DNA from: Pararhizobium sp.
GTDB lineage: Bacteria; Pseudomonadota; Alphaproteobacteria; Rhizobiales; Rhizobiaceae
Length of the DNA: 64,000 nt
NCBI GenBank assembly: GCA_030655075.1
Contig: JAURWE010000024.1
Coordinates: 186,001 to 250,000 of the forward strand
Direction: 5' to 3'
Shown piece after piece: positions 36,507 through 44,309 of this stretch. The notes beneath the pieces were generated by a model. That model did not search any database. It was given only the letters and a program-made list of their open reading frames with translations, and was not told where the DNA came from. The position numbers were made by a program, and so were the translations under genes. The number at the start of each line of letters is the position of its first letter. Within the stretch, counting starts at the first letter, position 1.

Positions 36507-37403
36507 ATGCCGCTCGACTGGGACAAACTGCGCATTTTTCATGCGGCAGCCGAAGCAGGCTCCTTCACCCACGCCGCCGACAAGCTGCATCTGTCGCAAT
36601 CGGCCATCAGCCGCCAGGTTAGCGCGCTCGAACAGGATGTCGGCATCAAGCTGTTTCACCGCCACGCCCGCGGCCTGATCCTCACCGAACAGGGCGAGAT
36701 CCTCTATCGCACCGCCCATGAAGTGCTGATGAAGCTCGAATCCGTCAAGGTCCAGCTGACCGAAAACACCGACAAGCCGAGCGGCAAGCTGCGCATCACC
36801 ACCACGGTCGGCCTCGGCCAGGGCTGGCTGACCGACAAGGTGCAGGAATTCGTCTCGCTCTATCCCGACATGCAGGTGCAGCTGATCCTCGACAACGAGG
36901 AGCTGGACGTCAACATGCGCCATGCCGACTGCGCCATCCGCCTGCGCCAGCCACAGCAGTCAGACCTCATCCAGCGCAAGCTTTTCACCGTGCACATGCA
37001 CGTCTATGCGGCGCCCTCCTACATCAACCGCTATGGCGAGCCGCAGTCGATCGACGATCTCGACAATCACCGCATCATCACCTTCGGCGAGCCGGCGCCG
37101 AACTACCTGCTCGACGTCAACTGGCTGGAAATCGCCGGCCGCGAATCAGACAACCCTCGTCCGTCGCATCTGCAGATCAACAGCCAGACCTCAATCAAGC
37201 GCGCCTGCCTGCTCGGAATGGGCGTTGCCATGATGCCGGACTATATTGTCGGCCGCGATCCGGGACTTATTCAACTGCCGATCGGCGCCGAAATTCCGTC
37301 CTTCGACACCTATTTCTGCTATCCGGACGAAATGAAAAATGCTGCAAAACTCAAGGTTTTCAGGGACTTCATCGTCGCCAAGGCGCGCAACTGGAATTTC
37401 TGA
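36507..37403 (+). CDS. lsrB: LysR-family regulator, LsrB/VtlR type
   Basis: The 298 residues start MPLDWDKLRIFHAAAEAGSFTHAADKLHLSQSAISRQVSALEQDVGIKLFHRHARGLILTEQGEIL. The effector domain includes LRITTTVGLGQGWLTDKVQEFVSLYPDMQVQLILDNEELDVNMRHADCAIRL. Its position after trxB and just before an AbcR RNA matches LsrB of S. meliloti and VtlR of Agrobacterium and Brucella. Those regulators control oxidative-stress, LPS and AbcR genes. A GGGGGAA site precedes the ATG. Confidence 0.88.
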   Translation: MPLDWDKLRIFHAAAEAGSFTHAADKLHLSQSAISRQVSALEQDVGIKLFHRHARGLILTEQGEILYRTAHEVLMKLESVKVQLTENTDKPSGKLRITTTVGLGQGWLTDKVQEFVSLYPDMQVQLILDNEELDVNMRHADCAIRLRQPQQSDLIQRKLFTVHMHVYAAPSYINRYGEPQSIDDLDNHRIITFGEPAPNYLLDVNWLEIAGRESDNPRPSHLQINSQTSIKRACLLGMGVAMMPDYIVGRDPGLIQLPIGAEIPSFDTYFCYPDEMKNAAKLKVFRDFIVAKARNWNF

Positions 37404-37445
37404 ATATTCTAGTTTTCCGCTCGAATGAGTAGGAATGCGCCATTC

Positions 37446-37500
37446 GCATGGCTGTCATGCATATTAAATAGTTGCCGTTTGCATAAAAAACTACCATATA
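37446..37500 (+). promoter_or_regulatory. AbcR promoter with upstream inverted repeat
   Basis: TTGCCG (37472-37477) and CATATA (37495-37500) are 17 bp apart. The start point should be about 37506. Just upstream, GCATG (37446-37450) and CATGC (37456-37460) form a 15-bp inverted repeat centred about 54 bp before that start. This is a plausible LsrB/VtlR binding site, inferred from spacing and gene order. Confidence 0.62.
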
Positions 37501-37505
37501 AGAAA

Positions 37506-37627
37506 CAGCTGATGCACATGGTGGCTTTTTTCCTCCCAGTGCCACCGCAGCAGCTGTTCCCCTCTGGAGGTTTTTTTGACCTTCATAACTATAAAGGGCC
37601 CAAGTTTTCTTGTGGCCCTCTTTTTTT
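37506..37627 (+). ncRNA. abcR1: AbcR-like trans-acting small RNA (single copy)
   Basis: A predicted transcript of about 120 nt, the published length class of AbcR1. GGTGGC (37520-37525) pairs with GCCACC (37541-37546) and presents TCCTCCC (37531-37537), an anti-Shine-Dalgarno sequence, in the loop. ACAGCTG (37505-37511) can pair with CAGCTGT (37551-37557). A second pyrimidine-rich site (TTCCCCTCTGGAGG) lies at 37557-37570. The final terminator pairs AGGGCC (37595-37600) with GGCCCT (37614-37619), then seven T. In relatives AbcR RNAs bind Hfq and repress mRNAs of ABC transporters. Position after lsrB supports the call. Confidence 0.85.
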
Positions 37628-37718
37628 GCCAAAAATTTCCCATCACCTGGCGATATCCGTCGCGGCCGTCCCAAGCGCTCACGCCTTCGTGACTTGTCAT
37701 ATCGTTTTTCATCGATAT

Positions 37719-37742
37719 ATGTATCGTCATATCGCGATACAT
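37719..37742. promoter_or_regulatory. Inverted repeat, probable operator of the ArsR-type regulator
   Basis: ATGTATCG (37719-37726) and CGATACAT (37735-37742) form perfect 8-bp arms around an 8-bp centre. Further ATCGATA and CATATCG copies flank it. The repeat ends 9 bp before the first possible ATG of the ArsR gene. ArsR-family proteins typically bind such repeats to repress themselves and adjacent genes. Confidence 0.65.
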
Positions 37743-37759
37743 CGATACGGATGACAGGC

Positions 37760-38053
37760 ATGGATACCGACGAAATTCTCAAAGCCCTCGCGCACCCTGC
37801 CCGGGTCGACATTCTCACCTGGCTGAAAAACCCGGATGAGCATTTCACCACGCAGCAGCACCCGCTGGATCTCGGCGTCTGCGCCAGCCAGTTCGAGCGT
37901 TGCGGCCTGTCGCAATCAACCGTCTCCGCCCACCTGTCGACACTACAGCGCGCCGGGCTTTTGACCACCAGCAAGCTTGGCCAGTGGGTCTTCTACAAGC
38001 GGAACGAAGACACGATCGCCGCGTTCCTCAAGCATCTGAACGGCGCGCTGTAA
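37760..38053 (+). CDS. ArsR-family HTH regulator
   Basis: This 97-residue winged-helix protein runs MDTDEILKALAHPARVDILTWLKNPDEHF, then GVCASQFERCGLSQSTVSAHLSTLQRAGLLTTSKLGQWVFYKRNEDTIAAFLKHLNGAL. An ATG three codons earlier (37751) is also possible. It has two Cys residues (in GVCASQFERCG) next to the recognition helix, suggesting thiol or electrophile sensing rather than a standard ArsR metal site. It precedes an Old Yellow Enzyme gene by 72 bp and probably represses it. Confidence 0.87.
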   Translation: MDTDEILKALAHPARVDILTWLKNPDEHFTTQQHPLDLGVCASQFERCGLSQSTVSAHLSTLQRAGLLTTSKLGQWVFYKRNEDTIAAFLKHLNGAL

Positions 38054-38125
38054 CCGGCGCCTTTCGAATTTCTGCGGTCAAATTCCCGCCAAAACCCTCC
38101 CATCCAGACCCCGAAAGGACTTTTC

Positions 38126-39247
38126 ATGACCTCCCTTTTCGACCCGATCAAGATCGGTGACATCGAAATCGCCAACCGCATCGTCATGGCGCCTCTGACG
38201 CGCAACCGCTCGCCACAGGCTGTGCCGAACACGCTGAACGCCACCTATTACGAACAGCGCGCCACCGCCGGCCTGCTGATCACCGAAGCCACCGCCATCA
38301 CCCATCAGGGCCAGGGTTACGCCGATGTTCCAGGCCTCTACACGCCGGAAGCTCTCGCCGGCTGGAAGAAGGTCACCGACGGCGTGCATCAGGCCGGTGG
38401 CAAGATCGTCGTACAGATGTGGCATGTCGGCCGTATCTCGCACACCTCGCTGCAGCCGGACGGCGGCAAGCCGGTGGCACCGTCCGCCATCGTCGCCAAG
38501 TCGAAGACCTATCTGGTCAATGAAGACGGCACCGGCAGCTTTGCCGAAACCTCGGAGCCGCGCGCGCTCGAATTTTCCGAAATTCCCGGTATCGTCGAGG
38601 ACTACCGCAAGGCCGCCCGTGCCGCCATCAAGGCCGGATTCGACGGCGTCGAAATCCACGCCGCCAACGGCTACCTGATCGACCAGTTCCTGCGCTCCGG
38701 CAGCAACACGCGCACGGACGCCTACGGCGGCCCGATCGAAAACCGCGCCCGCCTGCTGTTCGAGGTCGTTGATGCCATCACCCAGGAAATCGGCGCCGGC
38801 CGCACCGGGATCCGCATCTCGCCGGTGACACCAGCCAATGATTCCACCGATACCGATCCGCAGCCGCTGTTCACCTATGTGGTGGAAAAGCTTGCCGCCT
38901 ACGGCCTCTCCTACATCCACGTCATCGAGGGTGCCACCGGCGGCCCGCGTGACTTCAAGCAAGGCGACACGCCGTTCGACTACGCAGCGCTGCGCGCCGC
39001 CTACACCGCCAAGGGCGGCAAGGCGGCCTGGATGACCAACAATGGCTATGACCGCGATCTCGCCATCGACGCCATCGAAAACGGCAAGGCCGACCTCGTC
39101 GCCTTCGGCAAACCCTTCATCGCCAACCCGGACCTCGTCCAGCGCCTGAAGGACAACACCGTCCTCAATACCCCCGACCAGGCCACCTTCTACGGCGGCG
39201 GCGCCAAGGGCTATACGGACTATCCGACGCTGGAACATGCGGCCTGA
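38126..39247 (+). CDS. Alkene reductase, Old Yellow Enzyme family (NemA-like)
   Basis: The 373-residue FMN-dependent TIM barrel starts TSLFDPIKIGDIEIANRIVMAPLTRNRS and has the OYE substrate-site segment GVEIHAANGYLIDQFLRSGSNTRTDAYGGPIENRARLLFEVVDAI. FMN contacts are in LVAFGKPFIANPDLVQRL. Homologues reduce the C=C bond of enones, N-ethylmaleimide and nitrate esters with NADPH. The upstream ArsR-type gene is its likely regulator. A terminator-like hairpin lies in the repeat starting at 39271. Confidence 0.95.
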   Translation: MTSLFDPIKIGDIEIANRIVMAPLTRNRSPQAVPNTLNATYYEQRATAGLLITEATAITHQGQGYADVPGLYTPEALAGWKKVTDGVHQAGGKIVVQMWHVGRISHTSLQPDGGKPVAPSAIVAKSKTYLVNEDGTGSFAETSEPRALEFSEIPGIVEDYRKAARAAIKAGFDGVEIHAANGYLIDQFLRSGSNTRTDAYGGPIENRARLLFEVVDAITQEIGAGRTGIRISPVTPANDSTDTDPQPLFTYVVEKLAAYGLSYIHVIEGATGGPRDFKQGDTPFDYAALRAAYTAKGGKAAWMTNNGYDRDLAIDAIENGKADLVAFGKPFIANPDLVQRLKDNTVLNTPDQATFYGGGAKGYTDYPTLEHAA

Positions 39248-39270
39248 GGCATTCGTTGCTGTGAGGGTTT

Positions 39271-39413
39271 ACCCCCTCTGTCACTGCGTGACATCTCCCC
39301 CTCATGGGGGGAGATTTTTCTTTTCCCTCGCCGGCTCAAGAGTTACGGGCACAATACGCGCGGCCAATCTCCCTCCTTGAGGGGGAGATGTCACGATAGT
39401 GACAGAGGGGGGT
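39271..39413. repeat. Pair of inverted copies of a short rhizobial-type repeat
   Basis: Copy A (39271-39314) contains CCCCCTCTGTCACT, GTGACATCTCCCCC and a short hairpin ending GGGGGGAGATTTTTC. Copy B (39366-39413) is the same unit in reverse orientation. Together they span about 140 bp between the OYE gene and the transglycosylase. The hairpin in copy A with its T-run can end the OYE transcript. Confidence 0.75.
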
Positions 39414-39531
39414 GAGCCGTCACAAACACCCCACGCATCGACCCGCCGAACAGAATCATTCTCTCAACTCCCCGTTCAATGCTATGACACCGGCTCGGCG
39501 CCGACAGTGCGCCATCACGAGCCTGGCATCG

Positions 39532-40491
39532 ATGACAAGCACAGCCATTTCGCAGACATGCCTGAAGCGCCCCGCAGCGTTCTGTCTTACCGTGATGATG
39601 TCGGCCACGAGCTTCAGCACCTTTGCCTCGGCCCAGCCGGAATGGTCGGCGCCGGCGCGCCCGGTCTGCCTCTACTCGGCGCAATCGAGGACAAACCCCG
39701 GCAGCCCGCTCTGCATCCGCAAGGAAAGTTTTGCCCGCGACATCTGCACGGCCATTGAGGAATTTTCCGTCGAGCATACCCTGCCACCGGATTATTTTGC
39801 CCGGTTGATCTGGAAGGAAAGCCTGTTCGATCCGAACGCGGTCAGCCCCAAGGGCGCCGAAGGCATTGCGCAGTTCATGCCCGGCACGGCGAAACTGCGC
39901 AAACTCTCCAACAGTTTCGATGCACTCGAAGCGCTGCGTAAATCCGCCGAATATCTCGACGAACTGCGCGACCGCTTCGGCAATCTCGGCCTGGCGGCAG
40001 CGGCCTACAATGCCGGGGAAGCCAGGGTGAGTTCCTTCCTCAACGATGGCTCCCTGCCCTATGAGACCCGCGACTATGTTCTGTCGATCACAGCATTGGC
40101 GGCCGAGGACTGGCGCGACAACCCGCCGCAGAGCTTCGATGCGCGCCTCGACAAGGAAAAGACCTTCATCGATGCCTGCGTCGTGCTCGCCAGCACACGC
40201 CGGATGAAGGAACTGAATGCCGGTGGTGAAGGCGTCTGGAAGCCCTGGGGTGTCCAGCTTGCCGCGCATTTCCAGAAGAACGTCGCAATGCGCCTCTTCA
40301 CCATGGCAGTGAAAAAACTGCCCGCACCGATCCGAGACGAGAAGCCGCTCGTCCGGCGCGAGCGCAACCGGCATATCGGCGCACGGGCGCGTTACACCGC
40401 CCGCATCGGCCGGGATTCGCGCGCTGAGGCCGAGACGCTCTGCGGCACGATCAAAGCCAATGGCGGCGCCTGCGTCGTCTTCAAGAACTGA
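39532..40491 (+). CDS. Lytic transglycosylase (SLT domain), exported
   Basis: The protein has 319 residues from the ATG at 39532, giving a plausible signal peptide (TCLKRPAAFCLTVMMSATSFSTFASA). An ATG at 39484 would add 16 residues. The SLT domain shows the catalytic Glu in FARLIWKESLFDPNAVSPKGAEGIAQFMPGTA and the LAAAAYNAGEARV motif. The C-terminal part includes a SPOR-like ending, AEAETLCGTIKANGGACVVFKN. It cleaves peptidoglycan glycan strands in the periplasm. The start remains uncertain because no strong ribosome-binding site was seen. Confidence 0.87.
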   Translation: MTSTAISQTCLKRPAAFCLTVMMSATSFSTFASAQPEWSAPARPVCLYSAQSRTNPGSPLCIRKESFARDICTAIEEFSVEHTLPPDYFARLIWKESLFDPNAVSPKGAEGIAQFMPGTAKLRKLSNSFDALEALRKSAEYLDELRDRFGNLGLAAAAYNAGEARVSSFLNDGSLPYETRDYVLSITALAAEDWRDNPPQSFDARLDKEKTFIDACVVLASTRRMKELNAGGEGVWKPWGVQLAAHFQKNVAMRLFTMAVKKLPAPIRDEKPLVRRERNRHIGARARYTARIGRDSRAEAETLCGTIKANGGACVVFKN

Positions 40492-40558
40492 GATTTTGGC
40501 GGGCCTGTACAACAGGAACCGTCCGGCTTAGGAGTCTCCGGCACCTCTGGAGACACAC

Positions 40559-41071
40559 ATGCACCTGCGCGACGCCGAAGACAAAGACCTCATCGAAATC
40601 CGCGACATCTACAATGATGCGGTCGTCAACACGACGGCGATCTGGAACGACACGCAGGTCGATCTCGCCAACCGCGCCGCGTGGTTTGCCGAGCGCAGGC
40701 GGCTGGGCTATCCGGTGCTGGTGGCGGTGACGGACGATGGCGTGGTCGCCGGTTACGCCTCCTTCGGCGACTGGCGTGCCTTTGACGGCTATCGCCATAC
40801 GGTCGAACATTCGGTCTACGTCCAGAAGGACCAGCGCGGCGGCGGCATCGGCCGGCTGCTTCTGGAAGCGCTGATCGAACGGGCGGCGGCGCTCGACAAA
40901 CACGTGCTCGTCGCCGGGATCGAGTCCGGCAACGCCGCCTCCATCCGACTGCACGAAAAGCTCGGCTTCGAGATCACCGGCCAGATGAAGGAAGTCGGCA
41001 CCAAGTTCGGCCGCTGGCTCGACCTGACCTTTATGCAGCTCACCCTGCCGGAAAAATCCGTCTCCGAATAA
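40559..41071 (+). CDS. GNAT acetyltransferase, phosphinothricin acetyltransferase-like
   Basis: The 170-residue protein starts LRDAEDKDLIEIRDIYNDAVVNTTAIWND and has the acetyl-CoA loop in VYVQKDQRGGGIGRLLLEALIERA and the SGNAASIRLHEKLGFEITGQMKEVGTKFGRWLDLTFMQL ending. This matches the PAT/MnaT group, which acetylates phosphinothricin, methionine sulfone or related amino acids. In most bacteria the real substrate is unclear. Confidence 0.9.
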   Translation: MHLRDAEDKDLIEIRDIYNDAVVNTTAIWNDTQVDLANRAAWFAERRRLGYPVLVAVTDDGVVAGYASFGDWRAFDGYRHTVEHSVYVQKDQRGGGIGRLLLEALIERAAALDKHVLVAGIESGNAASIRLHEKLGFEITGQMKEVGTKFGRWLDLTFMQLTLPEKSVSE

Positions 41072-41077
41072 GCGCGT

Positions 41078-41383
41078 TCAATACCAGAGATCGCGCTCCT
41101 GCACCGGCCGTCCAACATTCCGGCGGTCGAGACTCGAGCGGTCAAGGCCGATATCCCGCAGCAGATGGTCGTTGCGGCGCCAGGCAGGCAGTTGCAGGTC
41201 ATCCGGCCGCCAGGGACCCCGCCACGACAGCAGCCGGGCCCACAAGCCTGGCGCGCGAACGGTGAGTAATTCCGGCGCCTTGTCACCCACTCTTGCCAGT
41301 ATGGCGCATTCCTCCGAACCGATGGCGGCCAGTATCGAACCTTCGTTGACATTTGACAAACGAATTGAAACAATGCCTGGCAT
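41078..41383 (-). CDS. DUF1127 domain small protein
   Basis: The last 30 or so residues, LQLPAWRRNDHLLRDIGLDRSSLDRR, are the DUF1127 helix-loop-helix signature, a domain seen in small proteins tied to stress and RNA control. The start is uncertain. The ATG at 41383 gives 101 residues, but a promoter-like TTGTCA-N17-GATACT and a GGAGG element lie inside this frame, so translation may begin further in. It is divergent from a LysR gene with very little space between the two starts. Confidence 0.65.
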   Translation of the reverse strand: MPGIVSIRLSNVNEGSILAAIGSEECAILARVGDKAPELLTVRAPGLWARLLSWRGPWRPDDLQLPAWRRNDHLLRDIGLDRSSLDRRNVGRPVQERDLWY

Positions 41384-41406
41384 TCGATTTACTGATGGAA
41401 GCATCC

Positions 41407-42279
41407 ATGGCCGTCCAGCTTGAAAGCGACCTGCTGCGCACCTTCGTTGCGGTCGTCGACACCGGAAATTTCACCAAGGCGGCTGAGCAGGTCGGCCGCA
41501 CCCAGTCGGCCGTCAGCATGCAGATGAAGAAGCTGGAGGAGGTCGTCGGCGAGATCCTGTTCGAGCGCGGTTCGCGCGGCGTCGTGCTGACGCGCCATGG
41601 CGGCCAGCTGCTCGGCAATGCCCGCCGCGTCGTGGCGCTGCTCGACGAGACGGCCGCCTCGATGCGCATGCCGCAGCTGAGCGGCACGGTGCGCATCGGC
41701 TTGCCGGAAGAATATCTCCACTCGGTGCTGCCGCGCGCGCTCGGCGCCTTCGACAAGATGCATCCGGACGTGGAAATCACCGTCAAATACGGCCGCTCCG
41801 CCGTCAACATCGCCGCACTCGAGCGCGGCGAGCTGGACATTGCCGTGGCCTACGAGCAGGGCAACGACACGCGCAGCGAGGTCCTGATGACCGACCCGAC
41901 GGTCTGGGTCACCTCCGACCTGCACTCGGTGCATGAGCTGAGCCCGCTGCCGGTGGCCATGTACGCCGTGCCCGGCTGGTGCGTCGATCTTTCGCTGCAG
42001 ACGCTGGAGCAGCGCCGCGAGCCCTACCGCATCGCCTACTGGAGTGATACGAGCATCGGCCTGCTTGCCGCCGTCACCTCCGGCCTTGCCATCGCACCCC
42101 TGTCGCGCAGCAGCATACCGGCCGGCTGCCGCGAGCTGACGACGCTCGAGGGTTATCGCATCATCGACTTTTCCAACGTCATCCTGCGGCAGAACAGCCG
42201 CCGCCACGACAAGGCCGTCGAGGGCATGGCCAGCGCCATTCGCGAGGCCTTCCAGTCGAGCTTGGTGACGGTCCAATGA
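41407..42279 (+). CDS. LysR-family regulator
   Basis: The 290 residues start MAVQLESDLLRTFVAVVDTGNFTKAAEQVGRTQSAVSMQMKKLEEVVGEILFERGSRGVVLTRHG, with an intact effector domain (MPQLSGTVRIGLPEEYLHSVLPRALGAFDKMHPDVEITVKYGRS). The stop overlaps the ATG of a DMT transporter gene in an ATGA. It probably controls the transporter and itself. The effector is unknown. Confidence 0.92.
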   Translation: MAVQLESDLLRTFVAVVDTGNFTKAAEQVGRTQSAVSMQMKKLEEVVGEILFERGSRGVVLTRHGGQLLGNARRVVALLDETAASMRMPQLSGTVRIGLPEEYLHSVLPRALGAFDKMHPDVEITVKYGRSAVNIAALERGELDIAVAYEQGNDTRSEVLMTDPTVWVTSDLHSVHELSPLPVAMYAVPGWCVDLSLQTLEQRREPYRIAYWSDTSIGLLAAVTSGLAIAPLSRSSIPAGCRELTTLEGYRIIDFSNVILRQNSRRHDKAVEGMASAIREAFQSSLVTVQ

Positions 42280-43169
42280 GAAGCGCGGTCGGCCTCGGCA
42301 TTCTCCTGACATCGCTGGCCTATGCGCTGTTCACCTTCCACGATGCAGCCATCAAGTGGATGGTGGTCGCACTGCCCGTGTCGCAGATCCTCTTCATCCG
42401 CAGCCTGACGATCCTCACCATGTGTCTGGCCGCCGGGCGCGGCACGCTGATCCGCCGCACCATCGCCTCGCCGATCAAGAAACCGATGCTCCTGCGCAGC
42501 TTCCTGCTCTTCAGCGCCTGGCTGTCCTATTACAATGCCGCCCGCACCCTGCCGCTGGCCGAACTGACGACGCTCTATTATGCCGCGCCGATCATGGTCA
42601 CCATTCTGTCCATCCCGATCCTCAAAGAGGTCGTGCCGCTGCACAGCTGGGCGGCCGTGGTCGTCGGCTTCATCGGCGTGTTCATCGCCTGCAACCCGGT
42701 CGGCATCGGCCTCAGCTGGCCGGTCTATCTGGCCCTGCAGGCAGCCGTGCTCTGGTCCTTCTCGGTCATCCTGTTGCGCAAGTCGGCGCTGGACGAAATC
42801 ACCACCGTCCAGATGGTCATCTCCAACGGGCTGCTGGTGATCTATACAGGCGTCATGCTGCCGTTCGAATGGGCGCCGATCAGCCCTGGCGGCCTGTCGC
42901 TGCTGGTCGGCACCGGCGTCGTCGCGGGCCTTGCGCAATATGCGCTGTTCGAGGGCATGCGCCGGGCGCCCGTCTCGGTGCTGGCGCCGTTCGAATATTC
43001 CTCGCTGGTCTGGGCCTTTCTGCTCGGCTTCCTGATCTGGGGCGATATCCCCCGGCCGGGCGTCTTCATCGGCGCGGCGCTGATCTTTGCGGCCGGGATG
43101 ATCATCGTCATCTTCGAGCGCTGGCGCCGCCCGGTTCTGCCCGCTCCCGCGCCGGAAGTCGCTCAGTAG
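42276..43169 (+). CDS. EamA/DMT-superfamily transporter
   Basis: This 297-residue membrane protein has ten hydrophobic segments in two EamA repeats (first half LGILLTSLAYALFTFHDAAIKWMVVALPVSQILFIRSL; second half WPVYLALQAAVLWSFSVILLRKSALDEITTVQMV). The family exports amino acids or other small metabolites. It is translationally coupled to the upstream LysR gene through ATGA. Its 3' end overlaps the convergent msrP gene by 7 bp. Confidence 0.92.
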   Translation: MRSAVGLGILLTSLAYALFTFHDAAIKWMVVALPVSQILFIRSLTILTMCLAAGRGTLIRRTIASPIKKPMLLRSFLLFSAWLSYYNAARTLPLAELTTLYYAAPIMVTILSIPILKEVVPLHSWAAVVVGFIGVFIACNPVGIGLSWPVYLALQAAVLWSFSVILLRKSALDEITTVQMVISNGLLVIYTGVMLPFEWAPISPGGLSLLVGTGVVAGLAQYALFEGMRRAPVSVLAPFEYSSLVWAFLLGFLIWGDIPRPGVFIGAALIFAAGMIIVIFERWRRPVLPAPAPEVAQ

Positions 43170-44122
43170 TAGAGCTTCTCGCCCTTCATATCCGCATAGA
43201 GATGCGCCACCTGCTGGCCATAACCGTTGAACATGTCGGTGCGGCGGTAGGTGCCGGTGTGCAGGATCTTCTCGCTGTCCTGCCGCCAGCGCGGATGCGG
43301 CACGCCGGGATTGACGTTGGCCCAGAAGCCGTACTCCGCAGGCGCAACGCTTTCCCAGAAACTCACCGGGCGTTTGTCGGCAAAGGAAATCCGGCGGATC
43401 GACTTGATCGACTTGAACCCGTATTTCCACGGCAGCGCGAGCCGGATCGGCGCGCCCATCTGCCGGGCCACCGGCTTGCCATAGGCGCCGGTGACGACGA
43501 AGGCGAGCGGGTTGGCCGCCTCCTCGATCGTCATACCTTCGGCATAAGGCCACGGATACCAGGACTGCTGCTGCCCCGTCGCCACATCCGGATTGAGAAA
43601 GGTCTCGAACCGCAGGTAGCGCGCCGATGCCAGTGGCTTGGCCAGCGCCACGAGATCGGAGAGGGCAAAGCCGCTCCACGGCACCACCATCGACCAGGCC
43701 TCGACGCAGCGATGCCGGTAGATGCGCTCTTCGAGCGAAACCTTCGCGAGGAGATCGTCGAGGCCGATCTTGAACGGCACCTCGACCATGCCGTCGATGG
43801 CAATCTCCCAGGGCCGCACGGCCAGCGCCTGCGCCGCCTCGCCGATTTTCTTGTGCGAACCGAACTCGAAGAAATTGTTGTAGGTAAGATTGAACTCTTC
43901 CGGCGTCGTCTCGGTGCCGACGTCATAGGCACCGTTGCGCCGGGCCGGGTAAAGCGATGCGCTCGGGTCGGCCACCGCGTCTGCCAGCGCCCGCGTGCTC
44001 AGCCCGGCAAGGCCGAGCCCAGCAAAACCGGCCGCCTTGATCAGCGCCCGTCGATTGAGGAAAACCTCTTCAGGCGTCGCCTCGCTCTCGGGAATGGACC
44101 ACGCCGGCCGTCGCGGAAACAT
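43163..44122 (-). CDS. msrP: Protein-methionine-sulfoxide reductase, molybdopterin subunit
   Basis: The 319-residue precursor starts MFPRRPAWSIPESEATPEEVFLNRRALIKAAGFAGLGLAGLSTRALA, a twin-arginine (Tat) signal. The mature domain shows NNFFEFGSHKKIGEAAQALAVRPWEIAIDGMVEVPF, then the Mo-ligating Cys in HRCVEAWSMVVPWSG. MsrP repairs oxidised methionines in periplasmic proteins using electrons from the membrane heme protein MsrQ. No msrQ gene is visible next to it, so its partner must lie elsewhere. Confidence 0.94.
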   Translation of the reverse strand: MFPRRPAWSIPESEATPEEVFLNRRALIKAAGFAGLGLAGLSTRALADAVADPSASLYPARRNGAYDVGTETTPEEFNLTYNNFFEFGSHKKIGEAAQALAVRPWEIAIDGMVEVPFKIGLDDLLAKVSLEERIYRHRCVEAWSMVVPWSGFALSDLVALAKPLASARYLRFETFLNPDVATGQQQSWYPWPYAEGMTIEEAANPLAFVVTGAYGKPVARQMGAPIRLALPWKYGFKSIKSIRRISFADKRPVSFWESVAPAEYGFWANVNPGVPHPRWRQDSEKILHTGTYRRTDMFNGYGQQVAHLYADMKGEKLYY

Positions 44123-44309
44123 GCTCACCCGTTCACCCCCATTCCCATGCTGCAGGATAGCGGGCGCCCGCCCGGGAGCAAGGGGCGGGCGATCACGAAT
44201 GTGTGGCCACCACCAAGACCGAACCCGGAAAACGATTCGATCCCAGTCACTTGCGGCGACCGTTTGAATCGGTTTCGCCAGACCCTGAATCAGGACGTGA
44301 AGCAGCGCC

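Noticed and set aside
37561..37577. CCTCTGGAGG followed by seven T as the end of the AbcR RNA
   Set aside because: The stem is only 3-4 bp. Ending here would give an RNA of about 70 nt, too short for AbcR. The strong terminator at 37595-37627 fits better.
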